A stretch of DNA of 64,000 bases from Atopobiaceae bacterium (GCA_017533825.1 JAFWIE010000008.1:124001-188000), one strand, 5' to 3'. Shown: positions 17,522-26,691, numbered from the stretch's first letter. The notes: generated from the sequence alone by a model not told the origin. Translations and numbers: made by a program.

Positions 17522-18589
17522 ATGTGGGAAGCTGACGCGGGGGACCTGTTTGCAAACGCGATGCCAAGCGGCTCGGCTGCCAAGCGTACGGGTGTGCAGC
17601 GGGCGGTGACGGGGGAGCTGACGGGGGATGACTTGGAGGTCGACCGCAACCTGCGGCCCCAGTCACTCGATGACTACATCGGGCAGGAACGCGTGCGCGA
17701 CAACCTCCGCGTGCTCATACAGGCGGCACGCGAGCGTGGCGAATCACTCGACCACGTCATTTTCTCGGGCCCACCCGGTCTGGGCAAGACGACGCTCGCG
17801 GGCATCGTTGCCAACGAGATGGGGGCTCACATGCGTGCGACCTCAGGTCCCGCCATCGAGCGCACCGGAGACCTCGCGGCGATTCTTACTAACCTCGAGG
17901 AGGGTGACGTTCTCTTTGTTGACGAGATTCACCGTCTGAACCATCAGGTCGAGGAGGTCCTCTACCCGGCGATGGAGGACTTCTACCTGGATATCGTCAT
18001 CGGCAAGGGACCGGCGGCGCGCAGCATTCGTTTGGATGTGCCGCACTTCACGCTGGTTGGTGCTACCACGCGTGCGGGCCTGCTCACGGGGCCGCTGCGC
18101 GATCGGTTTGGAATCTCTTATCGCCTCGACTACTACGCTGCAGATGAACTCGCACGCATCGTGGAGCGCTCTGCGCGTATCTTGGGCGTTACGCTCGACG
18201 AGGAGGCTGCGGCCGAGATTGCGTCGCGTGGTCGCGGGACGCCACGCCTCGCCAATCGGTTGCTCAAGCGCGTGCGCGACTACGCGCAAGTGCGCGCGGG
18301 TGGCCAGATAACGTGGCAGGTTGCGGCCGAGGCACTCACGTTCTTCGAGATAGACGAGCTCGGGCTCGATTGGATGGACATAAAGATTCTCACTGCGCTC
18401 ACCCAGACGTTCCGCGGTCGGGCGGTGGGACTCACTACCATCGCGAGTGCTGTTGCCGAGGACCCCTCGACGTTGGAGGATGTGTACGAGCCGTACTTGC
18501 TCCAGCAGGGGTTGATGGTGCGCACGCCACAGGGGAGGCAGGCGACACTCGCCGCATTCGAGCATCTGGGCATAACGCCGCCTACGTAA
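17522..18589 (+). CDS. ruvB: Holliday junction ATPase RuvB
   Basis: A 355-residue AAA+ motor that drives branch migration with RuvA. Walker A is GPPGLGKTT (83-91), Walker B is [10 protein letters not shown], sensor and arginine-finger region is [18 protein letters not shown], and the C-terminal winged helix ends in [18 protein letters not shown] spacing of three bases after ruvA and an RBS of GGGGGGAGGTAGCCC make it the last gene of ruvCAB. Confidence 0.96.
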   Translation: MWEADAGDLFANAMPSGSAAKRTGVQRAVTGELTGDDLEVDRNLRPQSLDDYIGQERVRDNLRVLIQAARERGESLDHVIFSGPPGLGKTTLAGIVANEMGAHMRATSGPAIERTGDLAAILTNLEEGDVLFVDEIHRLNHQVEEVLYPAMEDFYLDIVIGKGPAARSIRLDVPHFTLVGATTRAGLLTGPLRDRFGISYRLDYYAADELARIVERSARILGVTLDEEAAAEIASRGRGTPRLANRLLKRVRDYAQVRAGGQITWQVAAEALTFFEIDELGLDWMDIKILTALTQTFRGRAVGLTTIASAVAEDPSTLEDVYEPYLLQQGLMVRTPQGRQATLAAFEHLGITPPT

Positions 18590-18752
18590 ACCACGGTTCT
18601 TATGCGTGCTCGATGGTATTGATCACGCAATATGCGACTACCCTACCGCTAGCCGAAAGAACTCTGAACGCTCGTCGACATGGCGATATCATTTGCTGTA
18701 TCTAAATGGTAATAGCGTGGAGATTTGGCTGTCTGAAGGGTTGCGTTGCCGA

Positions 18753-19031
18753 ATGGATCGACGCCTGCAAAAGTTGAAGCGCGACGAGCTCCTGCAGATT
18801 CTCTTGGAGATCGAGCAGGAGAACGAGCAATTGGTGGAGGAGAACCGCCGCCTCAAGGCTCAGCTTGCACAGCGCGAGGTCATTCTCTCTGAAGCTGGGA
18901 ATATAGCGGAAGCATCACTCAGGCTGAATGGTGTGTTTGAGGCGGCGCAGAAGGCCGCCGATCTTTACGTCGCAAGCGTGAAGCGCCTGTACGCTTCCGA
19001 AGTGCGCGAAGAATCGGGCGACCAACCATGA
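18753..19031 (+). CDS. Small coiled-coil protein upstream of signal peptidase
   Basis: A 92-residue protein. Residues about 1-55 (LKRDELLQILLEIEQENEQ onward) form a continuous charged coiled coil; the C-terminal part (AEASLRLNGVFEAAQKAADLY) is another amphipathic helix. There is no signal peptide. The ATG at 18753 is the best start by content, though its GAAGGG site is 12 bases away; a longer frame upstream looks noncoding. Its stop overlaps the signal peptidase start (ATGA), so it belongs to the pilin module. The family looks familiar from pilus loci of Coriobacteriia, but its role is unknown to me. Confidence 0.7.
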   Translation: MDRRLQKLKRDELLQILLEIEQENEQLVEENRRLKAQLAQREVILSEAGNIAEASLRLNGVFEAAQKAADLYVASVKRLYASEVREESGDQP

Positions 19032-19633
19032 GTACCGGGGCGAAGACAATGGCTGGGGACCTGGAGTCCGTCCGTCCGTCGACAGACGAGATCAGCGACG
19101 AGCTGAAGGTTCATAAGCGTCGTCAGCGGCTATTGCGCGTCGTCAGTAGTACCATTGCCGGGCTGCTGACGGTCGCGGCAATCATGGTGCTCATCGCCAC
19201 GTTCGTCTTCCCCACATTGAGAATCTACGGTACGTCGATGACGCCCACGCTCTCGGAGGGTCAGGTCGTGGTGTCGTACAAGGCCGACAGCTATGAGACG
19301 GGCGACATCTTGGCCTTCTACTACAACAACAAGATTCTGGTCAAGCGTGTGATCTGCGGACCAAGCGACTGGTTTGACATGCACGACGATGGAACGGTGT
19401 ACGTCAATCGCCAGAAGATCGACGAACCGTACGTTACCGATGAGGGCTTCGGCAAGTGTGACATCGACTTGCCGTATCAGGTGCCCGACGAGCAGTTCTT
19501 TGTGATGGGGGACCAGCGCGAGAGTTCGATCGACTCGCGCATGACGCAGATCGGTTGCGTGCCGAAGGATCGCATCGTGGGGAAGGTCTTCCTGTGCGTG
19601 TGGCCTTTGGAGTCTGCTGGGTTGGTGAGTTAG
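19028..19633 (+). CDS. lepB: Signal peptidase I
   Basis: A 201-residue membrane-anchored serine protease. One N-terminal transmembrane helix (about residues 40-62) is followed by the catalytic Ser70 in YGTSMTPTL and Lys106 in ILVKRVI, then the conserved GDQRESSIDSR box. It starts inside the stop of the coiled-coil gene and lies 278 bp before a pilin gene. This context suggests a SipA-like peptidase that processes or helps assemble pilins, although a housekeeping role is possible. Confidence 0.9.
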   Translation: MSTGAKTMAGDLESVRPSTDEISDELKVHKRRQRLLRVVSSTIAGLLTVAAIMVLIATFVFPTLRIYGTSMTPTLSEGQVVVSYKADSYETGDILAFYYNNKILVKRVICGPSDWFDMHDDGTVYVNRQKIDEPYVTDEGFGKCDIDLPYQVPDEQFFVMGDQRESSIDSRMTQIGCVPKDRIVGKVFLCVWPLESAGLVS

Positions 19634-19911
19634 GTGCGATTGGATGCGCGATAGATGACATGCATCGCGGCGAGAGAGGTTGGAAGTATCGGCCCCGAGC
19701 CCCTGACGGCAAGGTGTCGGCTACTGCTGTCCGTTGTGGATGGAGCCTTGATGTGCCGGGAATGCAGGCCGAAGGGGGGGGTGGCGTGTGTTGAGCTGGT
19801 ACTCTCCCAATGGCCTGCGGGCCAAACGGCTCCGTCCGCACCGCGCGAGAGGAGGGCCGACATAGAACGTGAGATAAAGAAGAGAAGCAAAGGCAACACA
19901 AAGAGAAGGAG
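19634..19911. other. Noncoding leader before the pilin gene
   Basis: 278 bp without a credible gene. It is GC-rich, with a run of eight G at about 19775 and a purine-rich AAGAGAAGGAG stretch before the pilin start. I see no convincing promoter, riboswitch or terminator. Confidence 0.5.
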
Positions 19912-21945
19912 ATGAAACAACCAATGAAGAAAGCAAGAAAGGTGTTCGCACTGCTAATCTCGGCGATCTTCGCCCTGAGTCTGGTGCCGGCAGGCGCTTG
20001 GGCGGCAACGAGTTCTGCCGATGCAGGTCATTTCGGAGCCACGGGCGCAACCAAAGGCAAGATCGAGATTAGTGATGCCGAGGACGGGGAGACCTACTCG
20101 CTCTACAAGATTCTAGATTTGGCGTCCTTTAGCGATGGCGCTGATGAGAAGGACGCGGGTGAGCACGACCAAGATGCGTATTCGTACGTAATCAAGAGCG
20201 ACAGCGCGTGGCTTCCCTTTATCGAGGGGTACGAGGTGACCTCGAACACTAAAGCGTTTTCCGTCGATAAGAACAACCCCGTTACCTTTGAGGCGGACGG
20301 AGTCGACGGGAATTACTACATCGTTAAGCTGAATGGTGACCCGTTCGGTGCGCCTGCTGGTACCACAGCAGATGCGACCTATGACGAGGACCTGCGAGAG
20401 GAATACATGCACAACTCTGCTGAGGTGCAGGCGTTTGCGCAGGCGGCCCTCGACTTCGCCAAGAAGGCTGGAGACTATTCCAACCGTAGTGGTGATATTA
20501 TTGGCGCGACACAGACCGCGACATCAAGCGACAACACAGTCACGTGGGATGACCTCGATCTTGGTTGGTACCTTGTGAGCACTACGCTCGGCTCTCTCGT
20601 GGCTCTCGACACTACCAACAACCAGGTTGTAATGCAGGAGAAGAACGAGAAGCCCAGCATCAACAAGAAGGTCAAGAACAGTACGAGCTCGGCGACGCGT
20701 TCCGAGACGGGAAACAACTATCCCGCCAATACTTGGGTCGATAACACCAACCACAATATCGGCGAAACAGTCCACTTCATGACAGAGGTTAGCGTCAGGA
20801 AGAACGGCGTGGGATACGTACTCCACGACGTAATGGAGAAGGGACTCACCTATACGAAGGACTCGGTTACGGTTTTTGCCAAGGTCGAGAATTCCAGTGA
20901 GTACACCCAGGTTGAGGCTACAAACTATACACTTACCCAAGAAGCGTCTGCGAATGAGAGGCTCACCGACAAATGCGCCTTCGAGATTGAGTTCGACGAT
21001 GCCTTTATCGCGACGCTCAACTTCGACAACACCTACACTTCTGTTATCCAGGTCGAGTACGACGCAGTCCTTAACGCCGATGCCATAATTGTAGGCGACA
21101 CGGAGACGACGAGTGGAGGAGAGTCGAGCATTTCCCCGCTCGAGACCGGCAATGATCCCGACACATCAACGTCCGATGCCGTCAGCCAGCTCGCCGGCGT
21201 CGACCACAACACCGATGGCAGGAACACCAACAGCACGATTCTCACCTACGGTGCGGGTTCTTCGACCGCTTGGGATGATGCCACCGTCGAGACCTACCAG
21301 TTTGATGTCGTTAAGACTAAGGAAGCCTCTACGGGCACGACCTATCCGCTTCTCGCAGATGCGACCTTCGAACTCTACGCAGATTCGTCCGTCTCTAAGA
21401 ACGCGACTACAGATAAATATGAGGTCAACAACAACGCCAGCGCAATCTCTTTAGTGGCGGACACGGAGGCCAATAAGGTCTACCGCACCGCCCTTTCGGG
21501 TGAGACCGGCGTGACTCAGTTTACTACTGACGGTATCCACGCCCTCAAATTCAAGGGCCTCAAGCCTGGCACTTATTGGCTCAAAGAATATGCTGCACCC
21601 AACGGCTACAACAAGCTCTCCGATCTTGTCAAGGTTGTCATCGACGACCAAGGTTCCGTGGCCGCCGCGAGCGGCAAGGTCGCATCCTCCATCGACGTCG
21701 AATACTCAGGCAATAACAGTGCCACCAGCGCGACGGACAAGATTGCCACTGCAACGGTCAGTTCAAGCAGCTATGATACCTCGGCCGCAAACCAAGGTGG
21801 CGTACAGGTCATCAACCAGGCGGGCACCGAACTCCCCTCGACGGGCGGCATCGGCACAACAATCTTCTACGTGGTCGGTGGCATCCTCGTTGCTGGCTCC
21901 ATCGTGCTTCTCATCACGAAGCGTCGCATGGCCAACGAAGCGTAG
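19912..21945 (+). CDS. LPXTG-anchored pilin / isopeptide-forming fimbrial subunit
   Basis: A 677-residue secreted protein. The signal peptide (basic MKQPMKKARK, hydrophobic core, AWA cleavage region) is followed by an N-terminal domain, a D2-type fimbrial isopeptide domain beginning near KPSINKKV (about residue 245), and a Cna-B/SpaA-type domain holding an E-box (YWLKEYAAPNGY). The C-terminus has the sorting signal LPSTG (641-645), a hydrophobic helix and a short basic tail. It fits a sortase-polymerised backbone pilin with Lys-Asn cross-links. The start is ambiguous: ATG 19912 directly abuts GGAG, ATG 19924 lies 12 bases after it. No sortase is adjacent; the class C sortase at 30785 is the nearest. 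Confidence 0.85.
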   Translation: MKQPMKKARKVFALLISAIFALSLVPAGAWAATSSADAGHFGATGATKGKIEISDAEDGETYSLYKILDLASFSDGADEKDAGEHDQDAYSYVIKSDSAWLPFIEGYEVTSNTKAFSVDKNNPVTFEADGVDGNYYIVKLNGDPFGAPAGTTADATYDEDLREEYMHNSAEVQAFAQAALDFAKKAGDYSNRSGDIIGATQTATSSDNTVTWDDLDLGWYLVSTTLGSLVALDTTNNQVVMQEKNEKPSINKKVKNSTSSATRSETGNNYPANTWVDNTNHNIGETVHFMTEVSVRKNGVGYVLHDVMEKGLTYTKDSVTVFAKVENSSEYTQVEATNYTLTQEASANERLTDKCAFEIEFDDAFIATLNFDNTYTSVIQVEYDAVLNADAIIVGDTETTSGGESSISPLETGNDPDTSTSDAVSQLAGVDHNTDGRNTNSTILTYGAGSSTAWDDATVETYQFDVVKTKEASTGTTYPLLADATFELYADSSVSKNATTDKYEVNNNASAISLVADTEANKVYRTALSGETGVTQFTTDGIHALKFKGLKPGTYWLKEYAAPNGYNKLSDLVKVVIDDQGSVAAASGKVASSIDVEYSGNNSATSATDKIATATVSSSSYDTSAANQGGVQVINQAGTELPSTGGIGTTIFYVVGGILVAGSIVLLITKRRMANEA

Positions 21946-21988
21946 TACTGTCTCATTGGCGAAGTCCTAGCTGTAAGGGTTTTCGCTA

Positions 21989-22040
21989 AGAACGTTCTGG
22001 AGCGGGTCCCGCACACTGAGGTGCGGGACCCGACGTTCTT
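21989..22040 (+). terminator. Pilin gene terminator
   Basis: A 12-bp perfect stem (22003-22014 with 22021-22032, loop ACTGAG), itself enclosed by a 7-bp stem AGAACGT/ACGTTCT, 45 bp past the pilin stop, ending in TTCTT. Confidence 0.8.
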
Positions 22041-22042
22041 CC

Positions 22043-22069
22043 TGCGGCGTCTATAGATGTGACGCCGCA
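22043..22069 (+). terminator. Second hairpin after the pilin gene
   Basis: TGCGGCGTC and GACGCCGCA form a 9-bp perfect stem with a 9-base loop followed by TTTG, directly behind the first terminator. It may be a back-up terminator. Confidence 0.45.
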
Positions 22070-22229
22070 TTTGTGACTGCTGTAAAAGACCCATGATAAT
22101 CGCGATATGTGGGCAACCATCGATAGTTGTCGGACTTGACCTCAGGGTTTTGCATTGCGAAGTCTGAGGCACTTGATTATCGTGGCGGTTCAGCGCCCGA
22201 CAATCGGCAATGATTGGCGGTGACAGGGC

Positions 22230-22358
22230 CGTGTACACATTTGGAACGAATGGAAGACATGTGAGGAGAGCTTCCACGACATCCCGGATGGTGACATCAC
22301 GCAGGTGGCGGCTGATGTTACCAACGACGATGTCCTCGTCGGAGGGTTTTCTTGTAAG
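22230..22358 (+). pseudogene. Fragment of a DNA cytosine-5 methyltransferase
   Basis: One frame (codons starting at 22242) reads WNEWKTCEESFHDIPDGD then ITQVAADVTNDDVLVGGF and SCK. This matches the N-terminal part of Dcm-family methyltransferases up to the catalytic motif IV, where the usual GGFPCQ is changed to GGFSCK. A stop at 22221 lies upstream and similarity ends at once after the motif, so only about 40 codons remain. It directly precedes, on the opposite strand, an HNH restriction-type nuclease gene, so it is likely the debris of a restriction-modification pair. The rest of 22070-22240 shows nothing I can identify. Confidence 0.55.
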
Positions 22359-22393
22359 CGAAATGCCCTCCTCGCTGCTTCGCCGCGCCGTCG

Positions 22394-23410
22394 TCAATCC
22401 AGCGCTAGTACGCGATTCTCACTCGCAAACTGCTTGTATTGCCGCTCAAGAAGAGTGTCATCGGGTTGATCGGCTGTCCTGTCGGGCATGCGGATGCGCC
22501 TTCCGTTGAATTCTCTGTATGTCGACGCCCGCAGGCGCTCACTCAGCCGAATGATGTGATCCTCTGGGGTGATGGACAGAAGGCGGGCATCATAGAGCAG
22601 GTGGATATCGGCCCTGAGCAGAACGCCGTTCGAGGTCCGCTGCGACCGTGTGCCTCGGTACGGCTCGATATGCGCTGCCTGTAGCCCTTCGGGGACGTCG
22701 GCGTCACTTATCGCACACCTGAAGCCGTATGCGTCGAGCAGTTTGCGCCTGAAGTCATCTTGCTGTTGACGCATAAGTCGGCGAACGAATCGCCGCTCTT
22801 CCTCGGTGCCTTGGCTCAGCTCGACCCGCTCCTTGTTGGATAGCGAATCAGGGTTGGCAAAGGTGAACCTTCCGAGTCGCTCGGTCGATGCGTCCACGGG
22901 GCCATGCAGGGTGAACATCTTTGACAGCGAGTTGTATCTCTCGACGAAGGCCAGGCCCCACACCTTGTAGCCGCCGGTCGTGAGCTTCGTCATGACCCCC
23001 ACGGGCACGCCGTCCTCGAGGCAGTTCATCAGCCATCCGTTGTAGTCTTGGTGCGTGCGCGACGCGTCGTTGTCTTGCGAGGAGTAGTCGAATACCCACG
23101 TTCCGTCGCCCAAGTCGATGGGCGCCTTATCGGGGTACCGCGCGAGGTCGCTGGAGTGAATCGAGATTGCGTAGCGCCTGCCCGTGTAGCGCATGCTGCG
23201 TTCGGATGGGGAGTGGATGCCGGACTGGCGCGCGAGGGGGAAGTCCAACTCGGTGGGCCTTCCCTTGCCGAACGGTAGGTGCGGTATGACCTCGCCCTGG
23301 TGGCTTTGGAACCATTCGTAGCCAAGCTCGAACTCGGCGGGTGCCAGCTTGAGCGCGTTTGGGAGACTTGGAAATGCGAGGTCGCATTCTATTACCACCG
23401 AGTCGATCAT
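22394..23410 (-). CDS. HNH endonuclease, putative restriction enzyme
   Basis: A 338-residue protein. The C-terminal third is an HNH nuclease of the COG3440 type: YGFRCAISDADVPEGLQ, then AAHIEPYRG, SNGVLLRADIHLLYDARLL and ITPEDH. The N-terminal part (GRRYAISIHSSDLARYPD onward) is a probable DNA-recognition domain I cannot name. The ATG at 23410 is preferred over a GTG nine bases upstream because it sits a good distance after AGAGGGG. The adjacent methyltransferase fragment suggests it once belonged to a restriction-modification system and may now be an orphan. Confidence 0.78.
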   Translation of the reverse strand: MIDSVVIECDLAFPSLPNALKLAPAEFELGYEWFQSHQGEVIPHLPFGKGRPTELDFPLARQSGIHSPSERSMRYTGRRYAISIHSSDLARYPDKAPIDLGDGTWVFDYSSQDNDASRTHQDYNGWLMNCLEDGVPVGVMTKLTTGGYKVWGLAFVERYNSLSKMFTLHGPVDASTERLGRFTFANPDSLSNKERVELSQGTEEERRFVRRLMRQQQDDFRRKLLDAYGFRCAISDADVPEGLQAAHIEPYRGTRSQRTSNGVLLRADIHLLYDARLLSITPEDHIIRLSERLRASTYREFNGRRIRMPDRTADQPDDTLLERQYKQFASENRVLALD

Positions 23411-23628
23411 CGTCGTCACCCCTCTTTCAGCCTAACCAATGCACTTGAGAAGATCTAGCCTGCATCGGACGTACGGCAGGGAGTGAATTCGTTTGGTTCG
23501 AGAGCTTGTGCGCCGCTGCGGCTCGCTCGCCGTGCTTACGGTCGCCCACGCGGCGTCTTCGAGTTGTGCGGTGCCAAAGCTTGGGGGAATGATCCGATCG
23601 CGTGCGATGTCGAGTTTTCAATACTCGC

Positions 23629-23658
23629 TTGGACGATGGACGCGCGGCGTGCCAAAAT
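23629..23658 (+). promoter_or_regulatory. Putative promoter of antisense RNA copy 1
   Basis: TTGGAC (23629-23634), 18 bases, CAAAAT (23653-23658). It aligns with the better promoter of copy 2 but with weakened boxes. Confidence 0.4.
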
Positions 23659-23664
23659 GCGGCT

Positions 23665-23751
23665 GACGGTAAGCCCGAGGTGTGAGCCGGGCGACGCCTC
23701 GTCTCAGATTGGAGGGCTGCTAGGCTGTACCCCTAGCAGCCCTCTTTCTCC
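23665..23751 (+). ncRNA. Putative small RNA, copy 1
   Basis: The start is inferred from the promoter. A conserved hairpin GCCCG/CGGGC (23673-23677 with 23688-23692) and a 13-bp terminator stem (23712-23724 with 23732-23744) followed by TTTCTCC are both kept relative to copy 2, while loop and terminator-stem sequences differ with compensating changes. This covariation supports a real RNA fold. Confidence 0.45.
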
Positions 23752-23789
23752 TCGACATCCTCGTCGTCCGAGACCGAATCACGGTTCCT
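23733..23789 (-). pseudogene. C-terminal remnant of the small toxin-like peptide gene
   Basis: Eighteen codons reading RNRDSVSDDEDVEEKEGC and a stop, homologous to the tail of the intact 40-residue peptide at 26796-26918 (RNHDSVSDDGSKDEEEDR). The hydrophobic N-terminal half and its start are gone; instead the end of the Cys-tail gene lies upstream. The stop falls inside the terminator hairpin, as in the intact copy. Confidence 0.6.
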
Positions 23790-23826
23790 CGAAGGCAAAA
23801 AGTAGTCTCCAATTGCGAGGTGCGAC

Positions 23827-25140
23827 TCACATGAGCTGACGTAGCTTCAGGTCCGTGTTGTAAAAGTCCTTCGTGGAGCAACCGGCCCTGCCGCCGCCGG
23901 CGCACGCACAGGCGCAGGCACACGCGCAGCTCCTGGACCGGGACCCGGAGCGATGAGTACTGCTTCGGTGCCTCGTGCTTCGGTGCCTCGTGGTGGTATG
24001 GACAACGTGAGCCGGGACGACCGCAGGAATGGTGCGCACGACCAGATAGGTATCTGGTACGTTGCCGTAGGCGTACTCGCCGTCCTGGACCTTGTCCTTT
24101 AGCTCGCTGGGAACCTCATCCTCCGAGACGGGCGTCTCGCTCCAAATGAGGCTGTGCCCGCAGTTGCTACACACGGTCTGGCTCCCCTCTCTGGGCGTGC
24201 CGCATTCCGTGCAGTGGCGGCAGTACACGATCTTCGTGCGCTTGACCTGCGCGCTTGACACGAAGCCCGAGCCGCTCGCGTATCTATCGGTGCCCATCTT
24301 GCGCAGGATGAAGTAAAGCGCCACCCATCCAACGGGTCCCAAAGAAACCATCATCGGCAGGAGCAACACGATGAGAAGGACCCGCATGCACCCCTTGACG
24401 TCCGTGGACCCGCCCTTCTTCATGACGGATCGAATGACGGCCACGATCACGGCAAACCCAATGATGGACAAGACCGCCACGAACACCACACTGGAGCCCT
24501 TCCTGCCACTGCTCGCGTTGGATTTGCCCGCGTCGAATGCGAGAGCGTCGATTGGATAGGTGACGCTGACGGTGAACCGTTCGCCCTTGGAGAGGGACGT
24601 GTTCCAGACGTAGTACCCGTCGTCTTGTCGCGCGGAAGGGCTGACGTCCGCCACATCGCGGGCGTTCCACCTCACCTCGAGGTTGTCGACCTTGACATCG
24701 TCGAACCAGCCGGGAGTGAACTCATAGGTGGCCTTCTCCGCAGGGTTGCCGGTGACACGGTACATGTAGTCCTGCACCAGCTTGAAGTCGAACTTCACCA
24801 CGTCGCCGGCATAATAGGCCTTGTCGAGGTCGATGCGCGCATAGTCGCCCCCCGACGAGTCATACCTGATGGACTTGACCGTCCTGCTCAGCCCCTCGAG
24901 CTTGTTGTAATGCTCGTTGGGAATGCCGACGCGCACCCACGTGAGAGGCCCCTCCGAGGTGGAGTCGAGCACCTTCCACTCGATGTGATAGGTCATGGAT
25001 AGCGTGGCGTCGGAGTTTGCCGTAACCGAGATGTTGTAGTCGACGATCTCGTCCAGGTCGCCGGCGGCCCACGCCGTGGACAGTGGCGCGACCAGTGCGA
25101 GGACGAGCACCAGCAACGCTGCAGCGAGCTTCTTTCTCAT
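23827..25140 (-). CDS. Membrane protein with zinc ribbon and C-terminal (Cys-Ala)5 tail
   Basis: A 437-residue protein. A signal peptide (MRKKLAAALL..., AWA) leads to an extracellular domain of about 190 residues, then two or three hydrophobic segments (about 217-290), a four-Cys zinc-ribbon-like segment (YCRHCTECGTPR, TVCSNCGHS), and a His/Arg/Ser-rich linker. The end is striking: Cys405, 407, 409, 411 and 413 alternate with Ala, then GGGRAGCS (Cys421) and KDFYNTDLK. Its start overlaps the stop of the radical-SAM gene (ATGA) and follows GAGGAGGTAGGCAC, so the two are co-translated. I infer that the tail is a substrate of the neighbouring enzyme; a metal-binding tail is the alternative. Family function is unknown to me. 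Confidence 0.72.
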   Translation of the reverse strand: MRKKLAAALLVLVLALVAPLSTAWAAGDLDEIVDYNISVTANSDATLSMTYHIEWKVLDSTSEGPLTWVRVGIPNEHYNKLEGLSRTVKSIRYDSSGGDYARIDLDKAYYAGDVVKFDFKLVQDYMYRVTGNPAEKATYEFTPGWFDDVKVDNLEVRWNARDVADVSPSARQDDGYYVWNTSLSKGERFTVSVTYPIDALAFDAGKSNASSGRKGSSVVFVAVLSIIGFAVIVAVIRSVMKKGGSTDVKGCMRVLLIVLLLPMMVSLGPVGWVALYFILRKMGTDRYASGSGFVSSAQVKRTKIVYCRHCTECGTPREGSQTVCSNCGHSLIWSETPVSEDEVPSELKDKVQDGEYAYGNVPDTYLVVRTIPAVVPAHVVHTTTRHRSTRHRSSTHRSGSRSRSCACACACACAGGGRAGCSTKDFYNTDLKLRQLM

Positions 25141-26567
25141 GTGCCTACCTCCTCGTTCGCGACTGACGGCATGGTGGCGTCGGCGACCGACCCACCGTCT
25201 TGGGCTCGCAGCGGGCAGCCGCCGTCCATCTTGGCTGAAGCCGCGCGAATCGCCAGGCAGCGCTCGCCGTTCCAGATGTGATCCCAGTCATCCGCGAGCA
25301 TGTCGCCCAGGGCGCTCTCAGAAAGCCAGCTCTGGCAGGGCACGACGTGTCCTCCCGGTGTCACGGCCATGTTGCTCAGGCAAGCGCCGCAGGTCGGGTC
25401 GGGTATGCCGAGGCTTTGGCAGAATCCCGGCTCGACCCAACCGGGTGACGTGAAGCTGATCTCCATGTCGTGAGCGTGACAGAAGCTCACGGCATCGCGC
25501 AGAATCTGCTTCAGCTCGTCCTCGTTGAGCTGGAGCTGTCGCGAATCCGGCCTTGTCGCGTTGCCCGTCACGATGAGCCCCGAACACGTCACGTACGTGA
25601 CGCCGAGCTCGTGCAGAAACTCGAGCGTCTGCAGGTAGTCGCGATTCGCCGTGCAGAGCGGCGTGTTGACGCTTAGGTTGAGACCCGCAGCAAGCGCGTT
25701 CTCGATTCCCGCGACGGTGTCCGCATGGCGCGGCACGCCGACAAGCTCGTTGTGCGTGGACGCGTCGTGCGAGTAAAGGGTTACCTGCACGCTGTCCAGC
25801 GACGCCTCATGCAGCCGGTCGCAGTACTCGCGCGTGAGCCGCACGCCGTTCGTGTTCAGACGCGTGACGAACCAGCGCGCGTGGTCGATGAGCTCGAAGA
25901 GGTCCTCGCGCATGGTCGGCTCGCCGCCCGTGAACGTCACTTGCGTGATGCCAGCGTCCCGGCATTTGTCGATGATGCGCTTCCAGCCATCGGTCGAAAG
26001 CTCGGCTTCCTCCGCCAGCTCCTGCCCCGCCGCGTAGCAGTGCACGCACCGCTGGTTGCAGCGCCAGCTCCCACCCGACGTCATGGCGCTCACCAAGAGG
26101 TCCATCCGGTGCGGGGCGCGCATGAAGGGCGCATACTCCCCGAGGGGCACATACTGTATCGACTCGTCCACGGGTTCGCCGCGCGCCACCTGCGTGAACG
26201 TCGTCATGATGGTATAGATGTCATCGCGCAGACGCCGTTTGCTCACGAACGGGTACACCTTCCGCATCGCCTTGCACGTCATCCGCTGGATGTTCTCCAC
26301 GTCCTCGTCGGTTACGGCGCGCCCGTCGTAGCGGTTGACCTCGCGGATGAACTCGATCAGGAGGATGCTCCAAGAGACGTTCACCGGGATGACGTCCTGC
26401 CCGTTGATAATGGCGACGCTCGAGCCGATCTCGCCGTCCGAACCCTCGACCAGCGGCGGCACGAGGTGGATGCGCACGACACCCGGCCCGTCGGGGTTGA
26501 GCGTGCAATGATACACCTCGTTGAAGTTCTGCTCGGCATACGCTCTCACTCGTTTGGGGACGGCCAT
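25137..26567 (-). CDS. Radical SAM/SPASM protein
   Basis: A 476-residue enzyme. The radical-SAM cluster motif is Cys170-x3-Cys174-x2-Cys177 (CNQRCVHCYAAG), followed by FTGGEPTMRED and LNTNGVRL, all typical of the family. A C-terminal SPASM-like region has CGACLSNMAVTPGGHVVPC, then GDMLADDWDHIW and a final GGCPLR. The N-terminal ~140 residues (VNVSWSILLIEFIREV region) may be a PqqD-like peptide-binding domain; this is inference. SPASM enzymes commonly modify peptides (thioether or C-C cross-links). The ATG at 26567 follows AGGAGAGGACATCGC; an earlier ATG lacks a site. It precedes and overlaps the Cys-Ala-tail gene, its most likely substrate. Confidence 0.85.
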   Translation of the reverse strand: MAVPKRVRAYAEQNFNEVYHCTLNPDGPGVVRIHLVPPLVEGSDGEIGSSVAIINGQDVIPVNVSWSILLIEFIREVNRYDGRAVTDEDVENIQRMTCKAMRKVYPFVSKRRLRDDIYTIMTTFTQVARGEPVDESIQYVPLGEYAPFMRAPHRMDLLVSAMTSGGSWRCNQRCVHCYAAGQELAEEAELSTDGWKRIIDKCRDAGITQVTFTGGEPTMREDLFELIDHARWFVTRLNTNGVRLTREYCDRLHEASLDSVQVTLYSHDASTHNELVGVPRHADTVAGIENALAAGLNLSVNTPLCTANRDYLQTLEFLHELGVTYVTCSGLIVTGNATRPDSRQLQLNEDELKQILRDAVSFCHAHDMEISFTSPGWVEPGFCQSLGIPDPTCGACLSNMAVTPGGHVVPCQSWLSESALGDMLADDWDHIWNGERCLAIRAASAKMDGGCPLRAQDGGSVADATMPSVANEEVGT

Positions 26568-26691
26568 GCGATGTCCTCTCCTGGCGGGTTTCTCCGATAC
26601 AAGCGTATGCTCAGAATAGTGCAAGCCCACTCAGGTGTAAAACACTAGATACGAGCCGGCCGTGCGCGATCTCGAGTTTTCAACACTCGCC

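Larger units (their letters stand above)
23601..23800 (+). repeat. Antisense-RNA element, copy 1 (degenerate)
   Basis: About 200 bp similar over its whole length (roughly three quarters identical by eye) to 26661-26860. It includes promoter, RNA region, terminator hairpin and the 3' part of a small minus-strand peptide gene. The two copies are direct repeats flanking the radical-SAM/Cys-tail gene pair. The rest of 23411-23600 shows no feature. Confidence 0.7.

Noticed and set aside
19634..19911. Cyclic-di-GMP or other riboswitch before the pilin gene
   Set aside because: Some G-rich and paired segments occur, but none of the conserved cores of known riboswitch classes is present.
25725..26648. 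A 307-codon frame antisense to the radical-SAM gene
   Set aside because: No start signal; the opposite strand carries the full radical-SAM motif set.
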